From Arthrobacter sp. H-02-3 (GTDB taxonomy: Bacteria > Actinomycetota > Actinomycetes > Actinomycetales > Micrococcaceae), in assembly GCF_003097355.1 (NCBI RefSeq), contig NZ_PYUI01000016.1, positions 1 to 64,000 of the forward strand: DNA of 64,000 nucleotides, given 5' to 3'. The position numbers and the translations under genes are program-made. Each line of letters opens with the position of its first letter. The first letter of the stretch is position 1. The notes under the pieces were generated by a model. That model searched no databases and was not told where the DNA came from. It was given only the letters and a program-made list of their open reading frames with translations. This document shows positions 8,543 through 20,437 of this stretch, in pieces.

Positions 8543-11221
8543 ATGAAGTCGCAGGAGATCACCAAGCGCTGGATCGACTTTTTTGTCAGCAAGGGACACA
8601 CCGCCGTGCCCTCCGCCTCCCTGGTCTCCAGCGACCCCTCCCTGCTGTTCACGGTGGCGGGCATGGTGCCGTTCATCCCGTACCTGACCGCCCGTGAAGA
8701 GGCACCCTACCAGCGGGCCACCAGCGTGCAGAAGTGCATCCGTACCGGCGACATCGAGGAAGTCGGCAAGACCGCCCGCCACGGCACGTTCTTCCAGATG
8801 TGCGGCAACTTCTCCTTCGGCGACTACTTCAAGGAAGACGCCATCAAGTTCGCGTGGGAACTGCTCACCACCAGCGTGGCCGACGGCGGCTACGGCCTGC
8901 CGCCGGAGCGGCTCTGGGTCACCGTCTACGAGGAAGACGACGAGGCCAAGGAGCTGTGGCTGAAGAACACCGGCGTGCCCGCCGAACGCATCCAGCGGAT
9001 GGGCAAGGCCGACAACTACTGGTCCACCGGCCAGCCCGGCCCGGCCGGTCCCTGCTCGGAGATCTACTACGACCGGGGCCCCGCGTACGGCGTCGACGGC
9101 GGCCCGATCGCTGACGAGACCCGGTACATCGAGATCTGGAACCTCGTCTTCATGCAGTACCAGATCGACAACGTCCGCTCGAAGGTGGACTTCGACATCA
9201 CCGGCGAGCTGCCCAAGAAGAACATCGACACCGGCCTCGGCATGGAGCGCCTCGCGATGATCCTGCAGGGCGTCGAGAACATGTACGAGACCGACCAGGT
9301 CCGTCCCGTGATCGACAAGGCCGCAGCGCTCTCCGGCAAGGAATACACCTCGGCCGAGACGCCCGAGGACCCCCACCACACCGATGACGTGCGCATGCGA
9401 GTCGTCGCCGACCACATCCGCTCGGCCCTCATGCTGATCGCCGACGGCGTCACCCCCTCCAACGAGGGCCGCGGCTACGTCCTGCGCCGCCTGATCCGCC
9501 GCGCCGTGCGTTCCATGCGCCTGCTCGGCGTCGAAAAGGCATGCCTGCCGGAACTGCTCCCGGCCTCCCGGGATGCCATGAAGGGCGTCTACCCGATCGT
9601 GGAGACCGACTTCGATCGCATCAGCCGGATCGCCTACGCCGAAGAGAAGGCCTTCCTGCGCACCATCGCCTCCGGCACCGCCCGGCTCGAGGACGCCGTC
9701 AAGGAATCCAAGTCCGCCGGCCGGCCGCTCTCCGGCGCCGACGCCTTCGCCCTGCACGACACCTACGGGTTCCCGATCGATCTCACCCTCGAGATGGCCG
9801 AGGAAGCCGGGCTCAAGGTCGACGAGCCCGAGTTCCGCAAACTCATGCTCGAACAGCGCCAGCGCGCCCAGGCCGACGCGAAAGGCAAGAAGGGCGCCCA
9901 CGCCGACCTCAGCGCGTTCCAGGAGCTCCTCGCCCAGGGCGAGACCGTCTTCACCGGCTACACCGAACTCCAGGGCGAATCCAAGGTCCGCGGCATCCTG
10001 GCCGGCGGGCAGAAGGTCTCGCAGGCCTCCACGGGCGACGAAATCGAACTGGTCCTGGCCGAGACGCCGTTCTACGCCGAGGCCGGCGGCCAGGCCGCCG
10101 ACACCGGGCTCATCACCGGCGACGGCTTCGTCGTCGAGGTCCTGGACGTCCAGCGTCCCATCAAGGGCCTGAGCGTGCACAAGGCCATTGTCCGCGAAGG
10201 CGAAATCGGCTCGGACGCCCTCGTCCAGGCCGCCGTCGACCGGGAACGCCGCCACGCCGCCGAACAGGCCCACACGGGCACGCACATTGTCCACGCGGCC
10301 CTGCACCAGATCCTCGGCCCGGAGGCCCTGCAGCGCGGCTCCTTCAACAAGGCCGGCTACCTGCGCTTCGACTTCGCCTGGGGCGAGGGCCTCAGCGCCG
10401 CCACCCGGTCCGAGATTGAAGAAGTCTCCAACATCGCCATCCGCAACAACTTCCGGGTGGAAACCAAAGTCATGGGGCTCGCCGAGGCCAAGGCCCTCGG
10501 CGCCATGGCGCTGTTCGGCGAGAACTACGGCAACGAGGTCCGGGTCGTGGAGATCGACGGCGCCTGGTCCCGCGAGCTCTGCGGCGGAACCCACGTTGAG
10601 AACACCTCGCTGATCGGCAGCCTGTCCCTGCTCGGCGAACAGTCCGTCGGCTCGGGAAACCGCCGGGTGGAAGCCTTCGTGGGCATGGACGCCTTCCGGC
10701 ACCTCGCCGCCGAGCGCGCCCTTGTCACCGAGCTCACGGAAATGCTGAAGGTCCCCTCCGGGCTCCTCGCGGACCGGATCGCCACCACCCTGACCAAGCT
10801 CAAGACCGCCGAAAAGGAACTCGAGCGGCTCCGCAAAGAGCAGCTCACGGCTGCCGCGGCCCAGCTGGTGGGCACTGCCAAAGACGCCGCCGGCATCAAG
10901 GTCATTGCGCACGACGCCGGCCAGGTCAGCGGCGCGGATGACCTGCGCGGCCTGGCCCTGGACCTGCGGACCCGCCTCGGCTCCGAGGCCGCGGCCGTCG
11001 CCGTCGCGGGCGTCACCAACGACCGCCCGGTGATCCTCATCGCCACCAACGAAGCGGCCCGGACCGCCGGGGTAAAGGCCGGTGCCCTCGTGCGCCTGGC
11101 CGCCGGAGTCCTAGGCGGCGGCGGTGGCGGCAAGGACGACGTCGCCCAGGGCGGCGGCACGGACGCCGCCAAGGTCGGTGCTGCCCTCAGCGCCGTCGTG
11201 GATGCCATTACCCGGCGATAA
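8543..11221 (+). CDS. alaS: Alanine--tRNA ligase
   Basis: An 892-residue class II synthetase of full length. It has the N-terminal aminoacylation domain (RTGDIEEVGKTARH near residue 68, class II motif 2 region), the tRNA-recognition part, and an editing domain with the zinc site HTGTH near residue 577 and CGGTH near residue 680. The C-terminal DHHA1-like domain includes the Gly-rich run of the C-Ala region (GGGGGGKDDVAQGGG). It charges tRNA-Ala and clears Ser- and Gly-tRNA-Ala. AAGGG precedes the ATG at a rather long distance of about 13 nt. It opens the run alaS-ruvX-mltG-aro. Confidence 0.98.
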   Translation: MKSQEITKRWIDFFVSKGHTAVPSASLVSSDPSLLFTVAGMVPFIPYLTAREEAPYQRATSVQKCIRTGDIEEVGKTARHGTFFQMCGNFSFGDYFKEDAIKFAWELLTTSVADGGYGLPPERLWVTVYEEDDEAKELWLKNTGVPAERIQRMGKADNYWSTGQPGPAGPCSEIYYDRGPAYGVDGGPIADETRYIEIWNLVFMQYQIDNVRSKVDFDITGELPKKNIDTGLGMERLAMILQGVENMYETDQVRPVIDKAAALSGKEYTSAETPEDPHHTDDVRMRVVADHIRSALMLIADGVTPSNEGRGYVLRRLIRRAVRSMRLLGVEKACLPELLPASRDAMKGVYPIVETDFDRISRIAYAEEKAFLRTIASGTARLEDAVKESKSAGRPLSGADAFALHDTYGFPIDLTLEMAEEAGLKVDEPEFRKLMLEQRQRAQADAKGKKGAHADLSAFQELLAQGETVFTGYTELQGESKVRGILAGGQKVSQASTGDEIELVLAETPFYAEAGGQAADTGLITGDGFVVEVLDVQRPIKGLSVHKAIVREGEIGSDALVQAAVDRERRHAAEQAHTGTHIVHAALHQILGPEALQRGSFNKAGYLRFDFAWGEGLSAATRSEIEEVSNIAIRNNFRVETKVMGLAEAKALGAMALFGENYGNEVRVVEIDGAWSRELCGGTHVENTSLIGSLSLLGEQSVGSGNRRVEAFVGMDAFRHLAAERALVTELTEMLKVPSGLLADRIATTLTKLKTAEKELERLRKEQLTAAAAQLVGTAKDAAGIKVIAHDAGQVSGADDLRGLALDLRTRLGSEAAAVAVAGVTNDRPVILIATNEAARTAGVKAGALVRLAAGVLGGGGGGKDDVAQGGGTDAAKVGAALSAVVDAITRR

Positions 11222-11233
11222 GCGGATCCCTAC

Positions 11234-11818
11234 ATGACTGAAGGTGCTGTAGCCGGCGTCTATCCCCGGGGCGTAAAGCTCGGGGTCGACGTCGGCACCG
11301 TCCGCGTGGGCGTCGCGGTCTGTGACCGCGACGGAATCCTGGCGACTCCGCTGCGCACCCTGCAGCGGAACGTGAAAAAGAACACTGACGTGCGCATCCT
11401 GGCCGGCCTGGCAGAGGAGCTGGACGCGGTGGAGATTTTCGTAGGACTCCCGCGGACCATGAAGGGCGAAGAGCACGCCTCTGCCCGCATGGCCACAGAG
11501 TATGCGCGGCTGCTGGCCGGTGCCCTGCAGGACGCCGGATCTGCTATTCCGGTGCGCCTGATCGACGAGCGGCTCAGCACCGTGTCCGCCCACCGCGCCC
11601 TGCACGAAGCTGGCATGAGCAGCCGCGATCACCGTACAGTAGTTGATCAGGTTGCGGCGGCAGGTATTCTGCAACATGCGATTGATATGCAAAAGGCCAG
11701 GGGAACGGAGGTCGGAAACCGCGTGTACGCGGAGTCTGCGCCGGGGCCGACCGGAGGCGGCGCACAGACCGGCCCGGCAGTACAGACGCACTCTTCAGAA
11801 CATGGAAGGCTACAGTGA
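11234..11818 (+). CDS. ruvX: Putative Holliday junction resolvase / pre-16S rRNA nuclease RuvX (YqgF)
   Basis: A 194-residue RNase H-fold protein. The first catalytic Asp is in LGVDVGTVRVGVAV (Asp19 region), the second acidic residue is in the VGLPRTMKG strand-loop, and LIDERLST carries the DE pair of YqgF enzymes. The family is linked to 16S rRNA maturation and Holliday-junction cleavage. A C-terminal extension of about 35 residues is Gly/Pro/Gln-rich and not conserved. Its TGA overlaps the mltG GTG by 3 nt. Confidence 0.92.
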   Translation: MTEGAVAGVYPRGVKLGVDVGTVRVGVAVCDRDGILATPLRTLQRNVKKNTDVRILAGLAEELDAVEIFVGLPRTMKGEEHASARMATEYARLLAGALQDAGSAIPVRLIDERLSTVSAHRALHEAGMSSRDHRTVVDQVAAAGILQHAIDMQKARGTEVGNRVYAESAPGPTGGGAQTGPAVQTHSSEHGRLQ

Positions 11819-13560
11819 GCCCGGTCAACAGTGATGACTCCTCCGGTGACGCCCTGAGTGGTGCCGGCCGACCGCTGACGCGCAAAGAGATCAGGGCCCG
11901 GGAAAAGCTCCTGGCGACGCAGGGACACAGCGTGATCCCGCCTCAGGCTTTTGAGACGGGACAGGATGATCCGACGCCGGATCCCGCGCCGCCGGCCCGG
12001 ATCCGGCCCCAAGACCCAGAAGCCCCGACGCCGGCGAGCGTCCCGCCGCAGGCCGGCCCCGAACTTCCCGAAACGGCCCCGGAACTCCCCGAATCCGCCC
12101 CGACAGTGCACGAGGAAACCGTGCCTGACATCGCTGCCGACGACGCGCCGGCCCGCGAGCACCTCAGCCGCGAAGAGCCCGCCCGCGAAGAGCCGGCCCG
12201 CGAAGACTTCACGCAGATCATCCCCATCCGCGATCTGCCCGCCCGCGAGGACGTGGGCCATGACGAGCCCGCCCACGATGACGCCATCTATGCGGCGGCA
12301 GGCCAGCACGGCTACGCAAGCCACCACGATGCGGCTGCCCAGTATGCCGGCCCTCATGACGGCTACGCGCTGCACCCCCACGATGAGGCCCACCATGTTT
12401 ACGACGACGCCCACGCCCAGGCGCACCCGGAAGCCGAAGACCACAGCGACGCCGGCCACGACCTGATGGCCGGAGCCATCCGCTATGACAAGGTTCCGTC
12501 CAAAAAGATCCGCCGCCGGCGCCGCTTCCTGGCCCTGGTGCTGACGCTGACCGTGTTCGTTATTGCCATCGCCGTCGGCGCCCAGTTCCTCAAACCGCTG
12601 CTGGGCGCCGACACCGCGGCAGACTACCCCGGACCGGGAACCGGCGACGTCACCGTCACTGTCGAACCCGGCGCCGGGCCGAAGTCCGTGGCCACCGATC
12701 TGCAATCGAAGAAGGTCGTGGCCAACGCTGACACGTTCCTCAAGGAGTTCAACGCCGCCGGCGGGTCCCTGAGCCCGGGCACCTTCACGATGCGCCAGGA
12801 AATGAAGAACTCCGATGCCGTGGCCATCCTGCTCAACAAGGGCCAGGGCAAGGTGATGTACTTTGCACTCAATGCCGGCTTGCGGATCAGCGAATCCCTC
12901 CAGGCCATATCTGAGGGCACCGGGATTTCGGTCCCCGACCTGAAGGCGCTCAGCGACGCGCCCGCGCAGTTCGGCGTCCCGGCCAAGGCCAAAAACCTTG
13001 AGGGCTTCCTGGCCCCGGGGGAGTACCGCTTCCCCCTGGGGACCTCCGCCAAGGACATCCTGCAGAAGCTCGTCGGCACCACCCTGGATGAGCTCAAGGC
13101 CCAGGGCATCACCGATCCCGCCAAACAGTACGACGTCGTGACGGTCGCCAGCATCGTCCAGGCTGAAGGCGGCCAGGCCGAATACGGCGACGTCGCCGGT
13201 GCCATCTATAACCGCCTCAAGCCCAACAACACCGAGACCAACGGACTCATCCAGTCCGATGCCACGGTCACGTACGGTCTGGGCATCCGGAGCTTCCACA
13301 TCGATGAAGCCCAGAAGGCGGACAAGTCGAACCCGTACAACACCTACGCCAACCCGGGCCTGCCCGCCGGGCCCATCGGCTCTCCCGGCAAGACGGCGAT
13401 CGACGCCGCCGCCAAGCCCAAGACCAATGACTACCTCTACTGGGTCACCATCAACCTGGACACCAAGGAGACCAAGTTCTCCAAGACACTGGCCGAGCAC
13501 CTCGGCTACGTGGAGCAGTACAACGCGTGGTGCTCGGCCAACCCGGGACGCTGCGTATGA
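11815..13560 (+). CDS. mltG: Endolytic murein transglycosylase MltG (YceG-like)
   Basis: A 581-residue protein with a long cytoplasmic N-terminal region, one transmembrane helix (about residues 238-258, LALVLTLTVFVIAIAVGAQF) and an external YceG domain. The catalytic Glu is Glu451 in SIVQAEGGQ. It would cut nascent glycan strands and so set chain length in peptidoglycan. The N-terminal 235 residues are low complexity and acidic, rich in Pro and His, with a short tandem repeat around residues 118-132 (units like REEPA). Such tails are typical of actinobacterial MltG. The GTG start overlaps the ruvX stop and the TGA overlaps the aroE ATG, so it is within one transcription unit. Confidence 0.94.
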   Translation: MSPVNSDDSSGDALSGAGRPLTRKEIRAREKLLATQGHSVIPPQAFETGQDDPTPDPAPPARIRPQDPEAPTPASVPPQAGPELPETAPELPESAPTVHEETVPDIAADDAPAREHLSREEPAREEPAREDFTQIIPIRDLPAREDVGHDEPAHDDAIYAAAGQHGYASHHDAAAQYAGPHDGYALHPHDEAHHVYDDAHAQAHPEAEDHSDAGHDLMAGAIRYDKVPSKKIRRRRRFLALVLTLTVFVIAIAVGAQFLKPLLGADTAADYPGPGTGDVTVTVEPGAGPKSVATDLQSKKVVANADTFLKEFNAAGGSLSPGTFTMRQEMKNSDAVAILLNKGQGKVMYFALNAGLRISESLQAISEGTGISVPDLKALSDAPAQFGVPAKAKNLEGFLAPGEYRFPLGTSAKDILQKLVGTTLDELKAQGITDPAKQYDVVTVASIVQAEGGQAEYGDVAGAIYNRLKPNNTETNGLIQSDATVTYGLGIRSFHIDEAQKADKSNPYNTYANPGLPAGPIGSPGKTAIDAAAKPKTNDYLYWVTINLDTKETKFSKTLAEHLGYVEQYNAWCSANPGRCV

Positions 13561-14453
13561 TGCTGCGGGCGGCCGTGCTCGGGCATCCCATCAGCCATTC
13601 GAAGTCGCCTGCGTTGCACCGGGCTGCCTACGCCCACCTGGGCGTGGACTTCGCGTACTCCGCCATCGACGTGACGGAGGCCGCGCTGCCGGAATTCATG
13701 CGGCAGGTCAGGGATGAAGCGCGAGCGGACGGCGGCTGGCGGGGGCTCTCGGTCACCATGCCGCTGAAAACTGCGATGGTGGCCGAAGTGGACGAGGTCC
13801 GGGGCGTGGCACGCGCTCTCGGCGTCGTCAACACCGTCGCCTTCGAATCCGGCGGCGGTAGTGCTGACCATACCCGGCTGGTCGCGTACAACACCGACGT
13901 TGCCGGCATCGTCAACGCGCTCCGGCACGCGGGTGCGGCCACGGCGCCCACCGCTGCCGTGCTCGGCGGCGGCGGCACCTCGGCGGCGGCCATTGCCGCG
14001 CTCAAAGAACTCGGGGCTGCATCGGCCGATGTCTTCGTGCGGGACGTCAGCCGCGCCGCCGAGGCCCGGGCCGCCTCCGCGGCAGTGAAACTCCCCGTCC
14101 GGGTGCTTCCGCTCGCCGGCGCGGCCGCCGCGGTGGCCGCGGCCGACGTCGTCATCTCCACGCTGCCGCCCCGCGCGGCGGACGCGCTGGCCGGCGAACT
14201 GGCGGCCGAGCCGCCCCGGCACGCCGAGGCGGGACGCCGCGGCGTGCTCCTGGACGTCGCCTACGATCCCTGGCCCAGCAGGATTGCCGCCGTCTGGCAG
14301 GACACGGGCGGGGCCGTGGTCCCCGGCCTTGAAATGCTCATCTACCAGGCAGTGGAGCAGGTGCGGCTCTTCACCGGGCTGGGCGAGGCCATGCCGGCCG
14401 GAGTCATAGATGTGATGTGTGACGCAGTCGGGGCGCCCCGACGGGTGTTCTAA
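13557..14453 (+). CDS. aroE: Shikimate dehydrogenase
   Basis: A 298-residue NADPH-dependent enzyme that reduces 3-dehydroshikimate to shikimate. Substrate residues are Ser15 and Ser17 in SHSKS, catalytic Lys71 in MPLK and Asp114 in YNTD. The nucleotide-binding turn GGGGTSAAA follows near residue 142. C-terminal YQAVEQ supplies the conserved Gln. The ATG at 13557 overlaps the mltG stop (ATGA); an ATG follows immediately at 13560, and a longer in-frame start at 13527 inside mltG was not used. Confidence 0.94.
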   Translation: MMLRAAVLGHPISHSKSPALHRAAYAHLGVDFAYSAIDVTEAALPEFMRQVRDEARADGGWRGLSVTMPLKTAMVAEVDEVRGVARALGVVNTVAFESGGGSADHTRLVAYNTDVAGIVNALRHAGAATAPTAAVLGGGGTSAAAIAALKELGAASADVFVRDVSRAAEARAASAAVKLPVRVLPLAGAAAAVAAADVVISTLPPRAADALAGELAAEPPRHAEAGRRGVLLDVAYDPWPSRIAAVWQDTGGAVVPGLEMLIYQAVEQVRLFTGLGEAMPAGVIDVMCDAVGAPRRVF

Positions 14454-14479
14454 GCTCCCGACATGGCAGGATGGAATTT

Positions 14480-15678
14480 ATGTTGCGTTGGTTGACTGCC
14501 GGAGAATCCCATGGCCCGGCACTGGTCGGAATAATTGAAGGCGTGCCCGCCGGTGTGGAACTCACCAGCGCCCAGATCAGCGAGGCGCTGGCCCGCCGCC
14601 GGCTCGGCTACGGCCGCGGCGCCCGGATGAAATTCGAACAGGACGTCGTCACGATCCTCGGCGGCGTCCGGCACGGCCTGACCCAGGGCGGTCCCGTCGC
14701 CATCCAGGTCGGCAACACCGAGTGGCCCAAGTGGGAACAGATCATGTCCTCCGATCCCGTGGCCCCGGAAGTCCTGGCCGACCAGGCCCGGAACGCCCCG
14801 CTCACCCGGCCCCGGCCCGGCCACGCCGACTTCACCGGCATGCAGAAATACGGCTTCGACGAGGCCCGCCCGGTCCTGGAGCGTGCCAGCGCCCGCGAGA
14901 CGGCCACGAGGGTCGCGCTCGGCACGGTCGCCTCCGCCTTCCTTAAGCAGCTCGGGATCGAACTCGTCTCCCACACTGTGTCGATCGCCAGCGTTGCGGT
15001 GCCGGAAGGCCGGCCCCTGCCGGTCCCCGCCAACGTGCTGGCCCTTGACGCCGATCCTCTGCGCTGCTTCGACCGCGAAACCTCCGACGCCATGGTGGCC
15101 GAAGTCGACGTCGCACACAAGGAAGGCGAAACCTTGGGCGGTGTCGTCGAGGTGCTCGCCTACGGCCTCCCGCCCGGACTCGGCAGCTACGTCCACTGGG
15201 ACCGGCGCCTCGACTCGCGCCTGGCCGCGGCCCTCATGGGCATCCAGGCCATCAAGGGCGTCGAGGTCGGCGACGGCTTCCTCACGGCGGCCCGCCGCGG
15301 TTCGGCCGCCCACGACGAGATCGTCAAGGACGCGAACGGCAAGATCATCCGCACATCCAACCGCGCCGGCGGGATCGAGGGCGGCATGAGCATCGGCGAC
15401 GTCCTGCGCGTCCGCGCGGCCATGAAGCCGATCGCCACCGTGCCCCGCGCGCTCAAGACCGTGGACGTCAGCACGGGAGAAGCCGCCAAGGCCCACCACC
15501 AGCGTTCCGACGTCTGTGCCGTTCCGGCCGCCGGCGTCGTAGCCGAGGCCATGGTGGCCCTCGTGCTCGCCGAAGCGGTCGCAGAAAAATTCGGCGGCGA
15601 CTCCGTTCAGGAGACCGCCCGCAACATCAAGGGTTACCTGGACAACATTCCGGCGTCCCTGGACTCGATCGGCCACTA

Positions 15679-15679
<1 letters not shown>
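14480..15679 (+). CDS. aroC: Chorismate synthase
   Basis: A 399-residue FMN-dependent enzyme that converts EPSP to chorismate. The N-terminal signature [15 protein letters not shown] and the [11 protein letters not shown] region, plus [14 protein letters not shown] and the C-terminal [13 protein letters not shown] with its conserved Arg and Asp, are all present. The ATG at 14480 is chosen because the family begins [12 protein letters not shown] and GGATGGA lies 4 nt upstream; an in-frame ATG at 14471 is the alternative. The stop TAG shares one base with the aroK GTG. Confidence 0.96.
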
Positions 15680-17389
<1,710 letters not shown>

Positions 17390-17390
<1 letters not shown>

Positions 17391-17908
17391 TGATGATGGT
17401 CAAGGGCGGCACGAGCGAGTGGCCGGATGCCGGGTTTCCCGGCATCCGGATCAATCCGCAAAGCCTGATGCCCCAGATCGTCAACGAAGACGCCATGGCC
17501 GAGGCGTTGGCGGCCTCGACCGACCCCGGGGACCTGGTCTTCGTCCGGCTCGTTGAAGGGCATGCGGCCGAGGCCGCCGAACTCCTCGCCGAAGCCCGGT
17601 ACAAAGACCCCGGCTCGCTCCGGCTGCGGATCTTCGAGGCGGATGTGCTCCGGGTTTCGAACCGGTTCGACCGGGCCGTGGAGGTGTTCCGCCAGCTCCT
17701 CGCCGAAACCCAGGGCACCCTGGAAGAGGCGGCCGTCCGCCAGCACCTGGGCCGGGCCTACTTCGCCGGCGGCAACGTCGGCGCCGCCGTCGAATCCTTC
17801 GCCAAGGCCCTCGATTTGCGGGTGGCCGGCTCGGCCGACGCGGCCCTCATCTACGCCTCCACGGTCGCGCTGCAGCGTGCCCGGGAAGTGCTGGAACAGC
17901 AGTCCTGA
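17390..17908 (+). CDS. Tetratricopeptide-repeat protein
   Basis: A 172-residue protein with helical hairpins that look like two to three TPR units (about residues 75-165: LRLRIFEADVLRVSNRFDRA, VRQHLGRAYFAGGNVGAAVE and following). No enzymatic domain is visible. The start ATG overlaps the aroB TGA (TGATG) and is followed by two more Met codons, so the exact start is not certain. In related actinobacteria aroQ/aroD and pepQ often lie between aroB and efp; here this TPR gene takes that place. Function unknown; scaffolding within the operon is only a guess. Confidence 0.75.
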
Positions 17909-17940
17909 GCCTCCGTCGGGCAGCTGCCCACGGGAACCGG

Positions 17941-17946
17941 TAGAAT
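17941..17946 (+). promoter_or_regulatory. -10 box of a probable efp promoter
   Basis: TAGAAT lies 117 bases before the efp start, in the 154-base gap after the TPR gene. The -35 region is weak. The transcript would have a leader of about 110 bases with the AAGAGGA ribosome site near its end. Confidence 0.45.
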
Positions 17947-18062
17947 AGAACTTGGATTTTTGACAAACACGCGCTGGCGGCCGCTCGGCATGCCGGCCCG
18001 GCATACGACGTCCGGCCGATCGCACCGGCCGACAAGAACCAGATAGAAACTAAGAGGATACA

Positions 18063-18626
18063 GTGGCAACCACTAACGACATCAAGAACGGAACCGTCCT
18101 TAAGCTTGAGGGCCAGCTTTGGAACATCATCGAGTTCCAGCACGTCAAGCCCGGCAAGGGTGGCGCGTTCGTACGCACCAAGATGCGCAACGTGATGTCC
18201 GGCAAGGTCGTCGACAAGACCTTCAACGCCGGGCTCAAGATCGAGACCGCCACGGTTGACCGCCGCGATTACCAGTACCTGTACCAGGATGGCGCGGACT
18301 TCGTCTTCATGGATACCTCTGACTTCGACCAGCTCACCGTCCCGGCCGCCACCGTCGGCGACGCCACCAACTTCATGCTCGAAAACCAGATGGTCAACAT
18401 CGCCATCCACGAGGGCAACCCGCTCTACATCGAGCTGCCCCCGAGCGTCGTTCTCGAGATCACCTACACGGAGCCGGGCCTGCAGGGCGACCGCTCCTCG
18501 GCCGGCACCAAGCCCGCCACGCTCGAAACCGGCTACGAGATCCAGGTGCCGCTGTTCGTCGAGAACAACACCAAGGTCAAGGTCGATACCCGTGACGGCA
18601 GCTACCTCGGCCGGGTCAACGACTAG
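18063..18626 (+). CDS. efp: Elongation factor P
   Basis: A 187-residue three-domain EF-P that relieves ribosome stalling at polyproline. The domain I tip is KPGKGGAF, with the conserved Lys that can be modified in other bacteria (here Lys32 in the PGKGG loop); domains II and III follow with the C-terminal signature [21 protein letters not shown]. Start GTG with AAGAGGA 6 nt upstream. The TAG overlaps the nusB GTG by one base. EF-P is relevant here because several products of the window (MltG, the secreted protein at 56955-57851) are Pro-rich. Confidence 0.97.
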   Translation: MATTNDIKNGTVLKLEGQLWNIIEFQHVKPGKGGAFVRTKMRNVMSGKVVDKTFNAGLKIETATVDRRDYQYLYQDGADFVFMDTSDFDQLTVPAATVGDATNFMLENQMVNIAIHEGNPLYIELPPSVVLEITYTEPGLQGDRSSAGTKPATLETGYEIQVPLFVENNTKVKVDTRDGSYLGRVND

Positions 18627-19036
18627 TGAGTGCCCGCGGTAAGGCCCGGAACCGGGCCCTCGATGTCCTCTTTGAGGCCGAGCAGCGCTCCGCCTCTGCG
18701 TTCGACGTACTGAAGTCGCGCCGCGAGCAGACAGACCAGATCGTCAACCCGTACACCCTCGAAATCGTCGAAGGCGTGGTCTCGCACCAGGCCGCCATCG
18801 ACGAGTTCCTGGAAACCTACTCGCAGGGCTGGACCCTGGAGCGGATGCCCTCGGTGGACCGCATCATCCTGCGGATCGGCACCTGGGAACTGCTCTACAA
18901 CGACGACGTCCCGGACGGCGTAGCCGTCAGCGAGGCCGTGGCCCTGGCCAAGACGCTCTCGACCGACGAATCGCCGTCGTTCATCAACGGCCTGCTCGGC
19001 CGGCTCCAGCAGCTGAAGCCTTCCCTGCTGGCCTAA
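18626..19036 (+). CDS. nusB: Transcription antitermination factor NusB
   Basis: A 136-residue all-helical NusB, partner of NusE/S10 in rRNA antitermination. The N-terminal Arg-rich RGKARNRALDVLFEAEQR and the central VDRIILRIGTWELLYNDDVP segment are typical, as is ALAKTLSTDESPSFINGLLG near the end. Start GTG overlaps efp. It ends 16 bases before a strong terminator that closes the alaS-aro-efp-nusB run. Confidence 0.96.
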   Translation: MSARGKARNRALDVLFEAEQRSASAFDVLKSRREQTDQIVNPYTLEIVEGVVSHQAAIDEFLETYSQGWTLERMPSVDRIILRIGTWELLYNDDVPDGVAVSEAVALAKTLSTDESPSFINGLLGRLQQLKPSLLA

Positions 19037-19052
19037 GGCTCCCGTCGCAGCG

Positions 19053-19089
19053 AAGAACCCCGTCCAGGACCGCCTGGACGGGGTTCTTT
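19053..19089. terminator. Strong bidirectional terminator between nusB and prsW
   Basis: A perfect 16-bp stem (19053-19068 with 19073-19088) encloses a 4-base loop and is flanked by A-rich and T-rich ends. The two genes converge on it, so it should stop transcription from both sides. Confidence 0.9.
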
Positions 19090-19105
19090 CGTTCTCCGGA
19101 AAGAC

Positions 19106-20335
19106 TTAGCCGACGACGGCGGCACGCAGGGCGGCGATTTCGGCGAGCTGGTGCTGCTCGTCGCGCTGGCGGGCCGGCACGTCCCGGCCGCTGAGGATCC
19201 GCTGTCGGGTGAAAGCCAGCCGGGTGGCGGCATCGAACAGAGCCTTCATCTGTGCGCCCCGGCCCACGGACTTGGCCCAGCGCAGTGCGGCACGGCGGCC
19301 GCTGCCGGTGGCCAGCATGTCCACCTCGGCCGCGGTGAACCAGCCCGCGGCCGCGTATTCCCTGAGCCGCTGCCGGGTGAGCCTGCGCTCCGCCACCCGC
19401 AGCAGCACGATGACCAGTGCCGCCAGGAGGAAGATCGCCACCTGCACGAACACGTACTGGGCCAGGAAATCCTGGCCCATGCTGTTCCAGCCGCTGTGCA
19501 GCAGCATCGCAGGGACAAGGCCGGCGATAAACGCCAGGGCGGCGAGCCCGTTGTTCCCGCGCCGCGCGGCGAATCCCATGATGATGCCGGTGGTACCCGT
19601 GAAGACGGCGTGGGCGAACGGCGACATCACCCCGCGGAGGAAGAAGACCACCGCCAGGTCCGTGCCGGGATCGCTGGAGTCGGCGATGGCGCGGCCGAAG
19701 TACAGGATGTTCTCCGTGAACGCGAAGCCTGCCGCGATCGTGAAGGCGAACACCACGCCGTCGACCGGCCCGTCGATGTCCTTCCGGGCGAACAGCAGGA
19801 GCAACAGCAGCCCGAGGGACTTCGCGAATTCCTCCACCACCGGGGCCTGGACGGTCACGGCGAACGTCGTATAGTCCAGCCCCGAGGCGGGCCCGGCCAC
19901 CAACGAAAAATAGGGCTGGATCAGCATCGTCACCGCTATGGAGACAAGCGCTCCCCAGGCAAACGCGAAAAGCAGCAGCGGTTTCGGCTCCGGCTCCCAA
20001 CGGTCGATGAAGCGCACCGTCAGCAGCACGGTCCCCAGCGGAACCAGCGAGGCCATGAAACCGACGACGAAGCCGGAGACTCCGGTGCTGGCCAGAAGGA
20101 AGGGCAGCACCAGGAAGAGGCTGGCGAAGGCGAGGAGTCCGCCGGCCAGCACGAGCCCCTGCGCGCCGGCGGTACTCCGGCGGTCCCGGACCGGCGCAGG
20201 GCCGGGCGGGAGCGCCGGCTGGAACCGGCCGCCGACGTTGGCCGGGGCCTGCCGGTAATCCTCCGGCCGGATCTGCCCCAACCACGTCGGGTTGGTCCGT
20301 TGGTCCGGCCCCGGCTGCGGCTCGTTCGTCGTCAT
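19106..20335 (-). CDS. PrsW-family intramembrane metalloprotease
   Basis: A 409-residue polytopic membrane protein of the PrsW/CAAX-like protease superfamily. Active-site motifs are EEFAK (Glu168-Glu169, Lys172), FAFTEN with Glu208, His242 in the AHAVF segment and His280 in LLHSGWN. About eight hydrophobic segments fill residues 60-330; the first 55 residues and the last 100 are cytoplasmic-looking. In Bacillus PrsW cleaves an anti-sigma factor; here the substrate is unknown and no sigma/anti-sigma pair lies nearby. The ATG at 20335 has a -10-like TAGGCT ending 7 nt upstream and no ribosome site, so the mRNA is probably leaderless; a longer frame to 20419 was rejected. Confidence 0.85.
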   Translation of the reverse strand: MTTNEPQPGPDQRTNPTWLGQIRPEDYRQAPANVGGRFQPALPPGPAPVRDRRSTAGAQGLVLAGGLLAFASLFLVLPFLLASTGVSGFVVGFMASLVPLGTVLLTVRFIDRWEPEPKPLLLFAFAWGALVSIAVTMLIQPYFSLVAGPASGLDYTTFAVTVQAPVVEEFAKSLGLLLLLLFARKDIDGPVDGVVFAFTIAAGFAFTENILYFGRAIADSSDPGTDLAVVFFLRGVMSPFAHAVFTGTTGIIMGFAARRGNNGLAALAFIAGLVPAMLLHSGWNSMGQDFLAQYVFVQVAIFLLAALVIVLLRVAERRLTRQRLREYAAAGWFTAAEVDMLATGSGRRAALRWAKSVGRGAQMKALFDAATRLAFTRQRILSGRDVPARQRDEQHQLAEIAALRAAVVG

Positions 20336-20342
20336 GGCATCG

Positions 20343-20348
20343 AGCCTA
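20343..20348 (-). promoter_or_regulatory. -10 box of a probable leaderless prsW transcript
   Basis: Read on the minus strand, TAGGCT is followed by 7 nt and the ATG at 20335. The same geometry is seen at rarA, comEA and the leuS leader peptide. Confidence 0.4.
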
Positions 20349-20437
20349 TGGCCGTGTGAGGTTAAACGCATTCCGGCGGCGGCAGGGGCAACTCCGGCTG
20401 TGGTAATTTGAAAGAGCAAATAATCCTTTTTTAATTC

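Noticed and set aside
8447-10912. 821-codon open frame opposite alaS
   Set aside because: Antisense shadow of a GC-rich gene; composition mirrors alaS codons and no motif is present.
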